Shown: piece by piece, positions 54,789 to 62,281 of the stretch
Layout: every line of letters begins with the position of its first letter
Numbering within the stretch: position 1 is the first letter of the stretch
Source: Pseudomonas rhizosphaerae
GTDB taxonomy: Bacteria; Pseudomonadota; Gammaproteobacteria; Pseudomonadales; Pseudomonadaceae
Assembly (NCBI RefSeq): GCF_000761155.1
Contig: NZ_CP009533.1
Location: forward strand, 1,674,001 to 1,738,000
Direction: 5' to 3'
Length of the DNA stretch: 64,000 bases
Position numbers and translations under genes: made by a program
Notes under the pieces: model-generated
The model's database searches: none
The model's input: only the letters and a program-made list of their open reading frames with translations
Told to the model about the DNA's origin: nothing

Positions 54789-56110
54789 TGGAGCAACTCG
54801 AGCAGGGCGCGCACTGTGTGTTCATAGTCGCTGCAGCTGTTCGCGTCCTGGCGCAGGAACCCTTCGATCGACCCTTGCCGAGCGATTGCAGCGTCGGTCT
54901 GCGGGTCGCTGCCGGCACTGTACTCGCCCACTTGCAGCAACAGCTGGACATCGGCGTACAGCGCCATGGACTGTCGGATCTGCGCTGCGCCCTGGCGTTG
55001 CAGCGGCCGCACTACGTTGTCCATCAAGCGGCTGCGGCTGCGCAATACGTCGATGGCCGGGAAATGATTCTTTTGCGCCAGGGCGGCGCTCAGCACGATG
55101 TGGCCATCGAGAATCGAGGTGACTTCTTCGGCGACCGGGTCCTGGCTGCCGTCGCCCTCGGTCAGCACCGTATACAGACCGGTGATGCTGCCGCGCGCGG
55201 CCGGCCCTGCACGTTCCAGCAGGCGCGGCAGCGCGGCGAAGAACGATGGCGGAAACCCGCGCCGGGTCGGCGGCTCGCCCGCAGCCAGGCCGACCTCGCG
55301 CTGGGCCCGGGCGAAGCGGGTGACGCTGTCCATCAACAGTAGGACGTGCAGGCCTTGATCGCGGAAGTATTCGGCGATGCTGGTGGCCACGTGGGCAGCC
55401 TGGACCCGCTCCATCGCCGGACGGTCCGAGGTGGCGACCACCGCTACCGTGCGGGCACGGGCCTGCGCACCAAGCTGGACGTCGAGCAGTTCACGGACCT
55501 CGCGGCCACGCTCGCCAATCAGCCCCAGCACGATGACGTCGGCGGCGGTGCCGCGCACGATGCTGGTCAGCAGGGAAGATTTGCCCACGCCAGGCTCGCC
55601 GAAGATACCCACTCGCTGTCCGCGGGCAATGGTCAGTAGCCCGTCGATCGCGCGGATGCCCAGCGTCAGCGGGTGCTCGATCAGGCTGCGCGAGAAAGCG
55701 GCCGGAGGCTCGCCGTGCACCGGGTAGTGGCGCGTAGGGCCGGACGCCGGCGCCGGGCCGTCGAGAAAGTGGCCCAGGGGGTCAATGACCCGGCCGAGCA
55801 GATGATCGCCCACGCTCACGGTCAGGGGCGCGCCGGTCGGAATGACCTCGCAGCGCGTCGACATGCCTTGCAGGTCGCCGATTGGCGTAAGCAAGGCTTC
55901 ATCGCCCTCGAAGCCGATCACCTGGGCGGCGATCCGACGCTGGTCCAGAGGGTCGCGCAAGTAGCACAGCTCGCCAATGCGAGCCATGGGCAAGCTGGCG
56001 TAGACCATGATTCCGCGAATCCGGCGGACCTTGCCGCGCATCGGTCGCGGTATGGCGCTCCTCGCCCGTGCGAGCAGGTCGGGCAGCAGCTCGTCGAACA
56101 CCGCGTTCAC
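54785..56110 (-). CDS. hrcN: Type III secretion ATPase HrcN (SctN)
   Basis: A 441-residue ATPase. It has the P-loop GEPGVGKS (171-178), IGERGREV, the Walker [13 protein letters not shown], and C-terminal [11 protein letters not shown]. The GTG at 56110 overlaps the sctL stop; the longer frame upstream is shadow sequence of sctL. It unfolds and detaches chaperones from substrates at the base of the injectisome. Confidence 0.95.
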   Translation of the reverse strand: MNAVFDELLPDLLARARSAIPRPMRGKVRRIRGIMVYASLPMARIGELCYLRDPLDQRRIAAQVIGFEGDEALLTPIGDLQGMSTRCEVIPTGAPLTVSVGDHLLGRVIDPLGHFLDGPAPASGPTRHYPVHGEPPAAFSRSLIEHPLTLGIRAIDGLLTIARGQRVGIFGEPGVGKSSLLTSIVRGTAADVIVLGLIGERGREVRELLDVQLGAQARARTVAVVATSDRPAMERVQAAHVATSIAEYFRDQGLHVLLLMDSVTRFARAQREVGLAAGEPPTRRGFPPSFFAALPRLLERAGPAARGSITGLYTVLTEGDGSQDPVAEEVTSILDGHIVLSAALAQKNHFPAIDVLRSRSRLMDNVVRPLQRQGAAQIRQSMALYADVQLLLQVGEYSAGSDPQTDAAIARQGSIEGFLRQDANSCSDYEHTVRALLELLQ

Positions 56111-56709
56111 GGCGCCGCTTCCAGGTTGGCAGGCGTCTCCGGCAGGCCGAGCGCCGCGCGCAGTCCTTGCAGCTGCTCGTCGATGTCGAGATCGACCAGC
56201 GCTGCCGGGCTCGACAGCGTGGCCTGGCGCGGGCCCAGGCTGGCGTCGCCGTGGACTTCGACAACGCCCAGCAGCGCCTGCAGCAATGTGGTAACCGGCT
56301 CCAATTGAGCCGTCGGGACGCGCAAGATCAAGTGCTGCTGGTCGCGGAAGTCGCGCAGGGCGCGCTGGCAGAGGTGGGCGATCAAGGGCGCTGCATCGAA
56401 GTCGTCCAGCACCTGGCGGACCAGTGTCAGGCTCAGCTCGGCCAGTTGCACCGGCACCGTGGCCAGATAGCGGTCGAGCGCAGTGCCGGTTTCGACCAAC
56501 CGTCGACCCGCCGCTGCCTGCCCCTCGGCCAGCCCTTCGGCGTACCCGGCCGCACGTGCATCCTGCGCCTGCCGGTCGGCTTGTTCGAGCATCTGGCGAG
56601 CCTGCTCTCGGGCGTCTTCCAGGAACTGTTGGCCGTCGATCCACTGTGCAGCCTCATGGGCTCGCACGATGCGCTTGGCAGGGGTCGGCAACGGGCTCGC
56701 TTCACTCAT
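56107..56709 (-). CDS. sctL: Type III secretion ATPase stator SctL (HrpE/RhcL-like)
   Basis: A 200-residue protein with a long charged helical N-terminus, including AxxxGxxxG-type repeats ([15 protein letters not shown]), and a C-terminal domain like FliH/SctL ([18 protein letters not shown]). It links the ATPase to the HrcQ ring. It overlaps both neighbours, sctK by eight bases and hrcN by four. Confidence 0.88.
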   Translation of the reverse strand: MSEASPLPTPAKRIVRAHEAAQWIDGQQFLEDAREQARQMLEQADRQAQDARAAGYAEGLAEGQAAAGRRLVETGTALDRYLATVPVQLAELSLTLVRQVLDDFDAAPLIAHLCQRALRDFRDQQHLILRVPTAQLEPVTTLLQALLGVVEVHGDASLGPRQATLSSPAALVDLDIDEQLQGLRAALGLPETPANLEAAP

Positions 56710-57376
56710 CCGGCGCCCCCTGGATCGGCGAATCGCTTCGTACCACCCGGCGCACGATGGCGGGCCCGTACTGTTCGATGCGTGCAGTGATGGGGGCGGC
56801 AGCAGCCGGATCGTCGATCTTCAATCGGTACCAGGCGGCCAGGGCGCGAGGCTGTTCGGCCAGCCAGGCGTTGACGCAGGCCTGGCCGTCACGCTCGACC
56901 GCGGTGTCGAGTTCATCGAGCGACGCCGGCAGTTCGCCGGGTGCCAGTGGGCAGGCCAGGGCCTGTTCGGCCAGGGCCAGCTCAAGCAGCGCGTCGCCAA
57001 ACCGCTCGCGCAGGGCGCGGACCGCCGGCGCGCGAATTTCCCGAACCAGCGCTTCGGCCCAGAACACCACCCCACAGCGCCGCGCCAATCGCTTCGATTG
57101 CGCGATGTCCAAGGTGGCTATGGGCACATCCTCACACTGTGGCGGTTGCAAGGCTTCAAGGGGTTGCAGGGCAAAACGTTGTTCCAGCATGCGGGTCAGC
57201 CGCTCCTGCAGGCGCGGCTGGGCGAGCATGGCATCCAGGGTGGCGGCGGGCAGGTCGAGGTTGTCGAAGCAGGCCTGCAGGCGCGCTCGGTGCACGCTCT
57301 GCAGGGGTTGGGCGGTGAAGGCTTGCCAGCGCTGCTCATGCTCGGCTGCGGCGAGGGTGCGTTGCTCCGCGCTCAT
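56702..57376 (-). CDS. sctK: Type III secretion accessory protein SctK (HrpD/RhcK-like)
   Basis: A 224-residue helical protein without known motifs, between hrcJ and sctL, the normal place for SctK (sorting-platform adaptor). The start ATG at 57376 overlaps the hrcJ stop by four bases. Weak internal features such as 'KRLARRCGVVFWAEALVREI' resemble the OrgA/SctK middle region. The call is mostly by position. Confidence 0.75.
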   Translation of the reverse strand: MSAEQRTLAAAEHEQRWQAFTAQPLQSVHRARLQACFDNLDLPAATLDAMLAQPRLQERLTRMLEQRFALQPLEALQPPQCEDVPIATLDIAQSKRLARRCGVVFWAEALVREIRAPAVRALRERFGDALLELALAEQALACPLAPGELPASLDELDTAVERDGQACVNAWLAEQPRALAAWYRLKIDDPAAAAPITARIEQYGPAIVRRVVRSDSPIQGAPDE

Positions 57377-58170
57377 GTGGCATCCACCAGGGCATAGCTG
57401 CGGGGCTGACGGGCCTGCCACAGCACATAGCCCAGTGCGCCCGCGAGGGCCACGATGCTCAGCAGCATCACGCCGAACAGGACTTTGGCTTGGGTCTGGC
57501 TGGCGTCCAGCACCCAGATGCCCATGACCGATGAGAACGCGGGAGCCTGGCGGGCCTGTTCACGGGCCGCGGCCTGGACGGGAATGACCGAAACACCGTC
57601 GTAGCCCAATCCGGCAATACCGTTGGCGACCAGGGTCTTGATCTGCGGGATCAGTGCGTTGATGTCCAGCCCGGCTTCGTAGCGAACGAACACCGAGGCG
57701 GACGAGGGGGTGATGTTGCGCTTGAGCAGGTCGTTGTCCGGCAGCACCACATGGACCCGGGCCGAGACCACGCCGTCGACCTGCGATACGGTGTGTGCCA
57801 GTTCTTCGCTCAATGCGTAGATCAACTGGGCGCGCTCCTGAGTCGGCGACGACACCAGACCGTTGCTCTTGAACACCTCGCCCATGCTGGCGAAGGTCTG
57901 CTCCGGCAGGCCGGCCTGCTCCAGGATCGCCATGGCCTGGGCAAAGCGCTCCTGCGCCACGTTGACGGTCAGGCGTCCGTCTTTCTGCACCACCCGTTCG
58001 GCGGGGATGCCCTCGTGCAACAGGGCGGCGACCATGGTGTTGGCCTCGCGCTCGCTGAGGTTGGTGTACAGCTGGGTCTTGCAACCCTGCACCAGGCAGG
58101 CGAGCAGCACGATGGCGAGCAGACGGCGCGCCGCGCGGTGCAGGGTCGTCGGTGGTGAAAGGTTCATCAT
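57373..58170 (-). CDS. hrcJ: Type III secretion inner-ring lipoprotein HrcJ (SctJ)
   Basis: A 265-residue lipoprotein. Signal peptide and lipobox VQGC (cysteine about 30), then the YscJ/FliF ring-building motif (LYTNLSEREANTMVAALL and GIPAERV) and a late membrane helix (about 228-248). It forms the outer inner-membrane ring. It overlaps sctI and sctK. Confidence 0.93.
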   Translation of the reverse strand: MMNLSPPTTLHRAARRLLAIVLLACLVQGCKTQLYTNLSEREANTMVAALLHEGIPAERVVQKDGRLTVNVAQERFAQAMAILEQAGLPEQTFASMGEVFKSNGLVSSPTQERAQLIYALSEELAHTVSQVDGVVSARVHVVLPDNDLLKRNITPSSASVFVRYEAGLDINALIPQIKTLVANGIAGLGYDGVSVIPVQAAAREQARQAPAFSSVMGIWVLDASQTQAKVLFGVMLLSIVALAGALGYVLWQARQPRSYALVDAT

Positions 58171-58586
58171 TGACCCTTGAGCAAGGTGTTGGCAGCGCCG
58201 GACACCTGGGTGGCGCCACGCACCACCATCTGCGTTTCGATGGAGTGATCGAACATCAGGCTCAGCGACTCGACGACTTTCTGCAGTTGCGGATCGGCAG
58301 GGCCAGGGGATGGGGTCGAGTGGCCGACTGTCGGAGCGCCGGCGGGCCTATCGCTTGGCCTGGCGCCGAGGTCGGCGGCGCGCTCGGCGAAGCGCTGGGT
58401 GCGATTGAAGAAACCGTCGAGGTTGTCCAGAACGCCAGCCCCCAACTGTGCGGGGCTGGTGCCGGTGGGGGCGATGGCTGGTTGGCGGGCCATGTGTTCG
58501 AAAAGGTTCTGCGATACCTGGCCGGTGCCCACAGCATCGGCGACGGGTGGCTGTGCCGGTACGGCGTTGGCGGCAATGGGCAGCAT
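58167..58586 (-). CDS. sctI: Type III secretion inner rod protein SctI (HrpB/RhcI-like)
   Basis: A 139-residue protein with a low-complexity N-terminus and a helical C-terminus (VESLSLMFDHSIETQMV and a late LLKGQ), the usual form of SctI. It lies 44 bases after the needle candidate gene and overlaps hrcJ. The name is supported by position and helical C-terminus. Confidence 0.78.
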   Translation of the reverse strand: MLPIAANAVPAQPPVADAVGTGQVSQNLFEHMARQPAIAPTGTSPAQLGAGVLDNLDGFFNRTQRFAERAADLGARPSDRPAGAPTVGHSTPSPGPADPQLQKVVESLSLMFDHSIETQMVVRGATQVSGAANTLLKGQ

Positions 58587-58630
58587 GGTCAGGCTCCTGT
58601 TCGACGAGAGGACGGTTCAGCGTGCCGCGA

Positions 58631-58840
58631 TCACTCGTCGGACATCGCTTCGTTCAGCATTTCGTTGGCCTTGGGCATGATGATCATCTGGCCCGCCACG
58701 GTGACGGCGCCGCTGACCAGTTGATCGGTGAACTCGGCATCGGTCAGCTCCGTGGAGCTGTCCAGAGCGGCGTTGAACTGCGCTTCGCCGTCAGTGCCGA
58801 CAGAGGGGTCCAGGTTCGGATCGATAGCATTTGTAGCCAT
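58631..58840 (-). CDS. Needle/pilus subunit candidate (SctF/HrpA-like)
   Basis: A 69-residue acidic protein with a good ribosome site (AAGGAG eight bases before the ATG). The N-terminal half is polar and the C-terminal half is an amphipathic helix (TDQLVSGAVTVAGQMIIM). Its size, lack of cysteine, strong ribosome site and position before the rod gene fit the needle or pilus subunit, which should be made in high amounts. Needle sequences diverge quickly, so this is a candidate only. Confidence 0.6.
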   Translation of the reverse strand: MATNAIDPNLDPSVGTDGEAQFNAALDSSTELTDAEFTDQLVSGAVTVAGQMIIMPKANEMLNEAMSDE

Positions 58841-58882
58841 GGTCGTTCTCCTTGCTGTTGAGCCCGAAGGCAGGGGTAGAAC

Positions 58883-59539
58883 TCAGTTGAGGCCTGAAAC
58901 CACTTGAGTCTCGGCGCCGCCGCGAAAGACCCTCACGCTGGCAGGGCCGGGCCCGGTGCTGACCGTCCGGCGCACGGTTGGACGCAGGGCGGCGAGTTGC
59001 TCATCGATCAGGCTCAGATAACCGGGCAAGCCCACCGCGCGCACCTGGTGGCCGGTAGCGTCGACGGTCAGCCGGGCGCGCGGGCCGCCTGCCAGTAGCG
59101 GCGCCAGTGCGCCGTGCACCGCCGCGGTCGATAGCGTGCCGGTGTCGAAGGTGCGTGCCGCAGTGTCCTGGGTACTGTCGACGAACAGCGTGCTGCCATC
59201 GAAGTACCAGCCAAGCCCGTTGGCGATGCTGAGCGCGGCGAGAAAATCGGCGGCATTGTCGGCGCGCACCTTGCCGCGCACCTTGCCCTTGACGCTGTCG
59301 GCAAGCACCACGGCAAAGCCCAGGTTGCTGCCCATTTCCTGCAGGACGCCACGCACGTCCTGGTCGATGATCAGGTAGGGATAGGGCTGCGCGGTCCAGG
59401 CCAGTGAGGCGCCGGCGTTTGCCCAGGCTGCCTCGTGCGCGGCCAGCACGCCCAGCGTCAGCAGCAGGCACAGCCGCGACAGTGCGCTGCGTGGGCGCAG
59501 GCGTGACCTGCACATCGTTTCTGCGCCGTGTTGGCTCAT
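58883..59539 (-). CDS. hrcC1: N-terminal part of a split type III secretin (HrcC1)
   Basis: A 218-residue exported protein (start ATG 59539, AGGAG ten bases upstream). After a signal peptide it has the N0 domain (YPYLIIDQDVRGVLQEMG, 'VKGKVRGKVRADNAADFLAALS') and N1-like part (VHGALAPLLAGGPRARL) of SctC secretins. It stops before any secretin pore domain. Split secretins are described for rhizobial type III systems, with the second half in another gene; here that is hrcC2 at 60932. It is divergent from the TPR lipoprotein gene. Confidence 0.82.
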   Translation of the reverse strand: MSQHGAETMCRSRLRPRSALSRLCLLLTLGVLAAHEAAWANAGASLAWTAQPYPYLIIDQDVRGVLQEMGSNLGFAVVLADSVKGKVRGKVRADNAADFLAALSIANGLGWYFDGSTLFVDSTQDTAARTFDTGTLSTAAVHGALAPLLAGGPRARLTVDATGHQVRAVGLPGYLSLIDEQLAALRPTVRRTVSTGPGPASVRVFRGGAETQVVSGLN

Positions 59540-59715
59540 GCGCTGTGGGCTCCTGCCGGTTATTGGAACGGGCCGAGTGTAGCCGCGCACACTTTGCGGT
59601 TTTGTGACGATGAGGCATTCACACTGTTGCCTCGGATACGGGCTGTCGCTGTCACCGGACTGTCACCTGTTTAAGGTTCACTCAGCCCTTTGTCAGCCTT
59701 CAGGGGAGCGGTTCA

Positions 59716-60516
59716 GTGGGCGTTTCAAGACCCGGAAAGTCTCTGCCGATCTCGGCCCTGGCAGCAGTCAGCTTGTTGATGGGTGGCTGTGCAACGCAGG
59801 CTCCGCCCAGCGATGACGGCGCGCGATTGATGCAACTGGCCGCCGAGGTCGATCGCCGCGGCGACCCGTCATCGGCGGTGGCTCTTTACGAGCGTGCTGC
59901 GGTACTGTCCAAGGAGGCGCCCGAGGTCATGCTGCAGTTGGGCGAAGCGCGCTTGGCCAGCGGCGATCCGCAAGGTGCGGCACGGGCCTTCCGTGGCGTG
60001 TTGGTCAATCAGGCTCAAGAGCCGCGAGCACTGCTGGGTCTGGGCACGGCGTTGTTGCAGGCCGGCGAAGTCAGCCGGGCGAGTGAGACCCTGGCACAGG
60101 CGGCGCCCATGATCGGCACGGCCAGCGCCTACAATCGCCTGGGTACTGCCGCAATGCTCGCCGGCCGGCAGGCGCAAGGGCTCGCCGCGCTGCGACAGGC
60201 CCACGACCTGGCGCCGCAGAATCTGGATATCAGCACCAACCTGGCGCTGGCCTGCGCGCTTGGCAGTCAGTCCGGCGAGGCCGTCGAGCGCATGACCCAG
60301 GTGGTACGCTCGCCATTGGCACGCCCCAGTCACTTGCGCCAGCAACTGCTGGTACTGACCCTGGCCGGCCAGGAGCAGCGCATCGCCGCCGAATTGCCCG
60401 ATCTGGGCGCAAGCGAGCGAGTGGATCTGATCGGCAAGGCGCGAGCCATCAAGCTGCTGCTAGACCCGGCCGACCGCGCTCGCGCCTTGGGCATTCTCAC
60501 TCGCCAGGCGCGCTGA
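59716..60516 (+). CDS. TPR lipoprotein between split secretin genes
   Basis: A 266-residue lipoprotein, GTG start with AGGGGAG seven bases upstream. Lipobox LMGGC (cysteine about 25) and helical TPR-like repeats (ALYERAAVLSKEAPEVMLQLGEA etc.) throughout, as in TadD-like proteins of Tad pilus systems. A TPR gene in this same place and opposite orientation is known in Rhc-II-type systems. It may help assemble the split secretin at the outer membrane. It ends three bases before the convergent CpaD-like gene. Confidence 0.75.
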   Translation: MGVSRPGKSLPISALAAVSLLMGGCATQAPPSDDGARLMQLAAEVDRRGDPSSAVALYERAAVLSKEAPEVMLQLGEARLASGDPQGAARAFRGVLVNQAQEPRALLGLGTALLQAGEVSRASETLAQAAPMIGTASAYNRLGTAAMLAGRQAQGLAALRQAHDLAPQNLDISTNLALACALGSQSGEAVERMTQVVRSPLARPSHLRQQLLVLTLAGQEQRIAAELPDLGASERVDLIGKARAIKLLLDPADRARALGILTRQAR

Positions 60517-60519
60517 GGC

Positions 60520-60942
60520 TCAGGGCGGCGGCGCGGCGAGTCGTTCCCGCTCCAGTGCCCGCTTGCGTTCCACATCGGCGGTTTCGCCCAACAGATAATA
60601 CTGGGCGGCGCGTCCCACAGGCGCTGCCAGCGTCGGCCCCATGGTTTGCCCCTGGTGCACGTCATTGGGGTTCTGCACCATCCGTTGCAGGTTCAGGGCG
60701 TTGGCGCAGCCGACGGGCAAGCGCGCATGTCCCGCAGGGTTGTCGCCGCCGGTGCAAGCCATGGGCAAGGCGCGCGCAGCACCGGTCGATGGATCTTCGC
60801 GCAGCATCAGGTAGTCCAGGGAATCGTCCGGCGTGTCCAATTCGGTGGCGCATCCGCCGAGTATCAGCAGGGATACAGCGCAGGCCAGGGTTCTGCAACG
60901 GGCAATCCACACAGGGTCAGTCCACGTACGCTCAGTCCACAT
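60520..60942 (-). CDS. CpaD-like lipoprotein
   Basis: A 140-residue lipoprotein with lipobox LGGC (cysteine about 31). The pattern 'VGCANALNLQRMVQNPNDV' followed by a late R-x-x-x-Y segment resembles CpaD/RcpB-type outer-membrane lipoproteins of Tad pili, which help the CpaC-type secretin. It overlaps hrcC2 by 11 bases and so is co-expressed with it. Its presence supports a Tad-like outer-membrane unit. Confidence 0.65.
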   Translation of the reverse strand: MWTERTWTDPVWIARCRTLACAVSLLILGGCATELDTPDDSLDYLMLREDPSTGAARALPMACTGGDNPAGHARLPVGCANALNLQRMVQNPNDVHQGQTMGPTLAAPVGRAAQYYLLGETADVERKRALERERLAAPPP

Positions 60943-62281
60943 AAAAGCCGAACTCCCTGTGTGCGGTCAGCGCAACGTTGCCGTTGGCCAACCGCCAGGC
61001 CGGGTTGTCGCGGGCAGGGTCCAGTGGCGTGGCCAGGCTGCGGTCGGCGACGGGCTCGACGATGTAGGGCGTAATCAGGATGACCAGTTCGGTTTCACTG
61101 CGCTGGAAGCGTTTGGACCTGAAGAGGTTACCCAGCACCGGCACATCGCCCAGCAGCGGCAGCTTGTCGATGTCTTGCGAACTGCTGCGCTGGAACAGCC
61201 CAGCGATGGCAAAGGTCTGCCCGCTGCCGACTTCGACGCGGGTGTCGGCCCGACGCACTTGGAAGCTGGGTACGCTGAACCCGCTGATCTGCACCTGGCT
61301 GGTGGTGGAGAGGCTGCTGACTTCGGGCCGCACTTGCAGGCCGATGCGTTTGTTGGGCAGCAGAGTCGGGGTGAACTGCAGCGAAACGCCGAACGATTTG
61401 TAGTCGATGCCGATCAATTGGTTGCCGACCGGGACGGGCACCGGAATTTCACCACCGGCCAGGAAACTGGCGGTCTGGCCGCTCAGGGCCGTGATGTTCG
61501 GCTCGGCCAGGATCTCCAGGAAACCGTTGCTCTGCAGTGCGTCGAGCAGCACATCGACGCTGGCGCTGCTGGAGTTGAACCCGGCCGACAACAGGTTGGT
61601 GGCGCCGGCCACCGCCGAGCTGGCCAGTGGGCCGCCGGTGATCAGCCCGAACGAGAACGAGCCGCTGTTGATCAAGGCATTCCAGTTGACGCCGTAGCGC
61701 AGTAACTGCTCGCGGGAGACCTCGGCGAAGCGCACACGGATGTTCACCTGAGGCGAGCCTGGGTAGGTCGCTGCGTTGATCGGCGGCACGCCGGGCGGCG
61801 CACTGCTAACCAGCAGGGCGTTGAGTTCGATCGCGCTGTCGAGGTCGGCCACGGTGCCGCTGGCCAGCAGACGCTTGCCCTGGCTGTGTACCTGCACTTG
61901 ATTGTCCGAGTTGTGTTGTTGCAGCGCCGCGCCGATGGCCGGGCTGACGCTGACCCGCACCGCACCTTGTGACACTTGCCGGGCGTCGAGGGCAAGCAGG
62001 TTGGTCTGGCCGTCGGTCTTGCCGAATACATAGGCTACGCCGGGCGAGACGATACGAATGTCGGCTATCGCGTTGTCGGCGATGAACACCGATTCCACGG
62101 GTGCAGCGAAGCGCAGGATGCGCCCTTCGCCAACGCTCAACTGGACCGTAGTGCTGTCTGCCGGATCAAAGGTCATGCCCTGGGCCTGGCCCGCCAGCAC
62201 AAGCGCCAGGCATGCGCCGGCACGCATAACCGGTCTCAGCAGGCGGCTCAGCCTCCCCGCAGGCGCGAAATGCAGGCTCAT
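60932..62281 (-). CDS. hrcC2: C-terminal secretin half (HrcC2), CpaC/RcpA-like
   Basis: A 449-residue secretin with signal peptide (cleavage near 35). The N-terminus resembles the BON/T2SS-T3SS pilus N domain of CpaC (STTVQLSVGEGRILRF, SPGVAYVFGKTDGQTN). The secretin pore domain is at about 170-430, with VNIRVRFAEVSREQL, LEILAEPNITALSGQTASFL, and ETELVILITPYIVEP. The start overlaps hrcV by four bases. The likeness is to Tad pilus secretins more than to the usual SctC, which is why it needs a separate HrcC1 for the N0-N1 part. Confidence 0.85.
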   Translation of the reverse strand: MSLHFAPAGRLSRLLRPVMRAGACLALVLAGQAQGMTFDPADSTTVQLSVGEGRILRFAAPVESVFIADNAIADIRIVSPGVAYVFGKTDGQTNLLALDARQVSQGAVRVSVSPAIGAALQQHNSDNQVQVHSQGKRLLASGTVADLDSAIELNALLVSSAPPGVPPINAATYPGSPQVNIRVRFAEVSREQLLRYGVNWNALINSGSFSFGLITGGPLASSAVAGATNLLSAGFNSSSASVDVLLDALQSNGFLEILAEPNITALSGQTASFLAGGEIPVPVPVGNQLIGIDYKSFGVSLQFTPTLLPNKRIGLQVRPEVSSLSTTSQVQISGFSVPSFQVRRADTRVEVGSGQTFAIAGLFQRSSSQDIDKLPLLGDVPVLGNLFRSKRFQRSETELVILITPYIVEPVADRSLATPLDPARDNPAWRLANGNVALTAHREFGFYVD

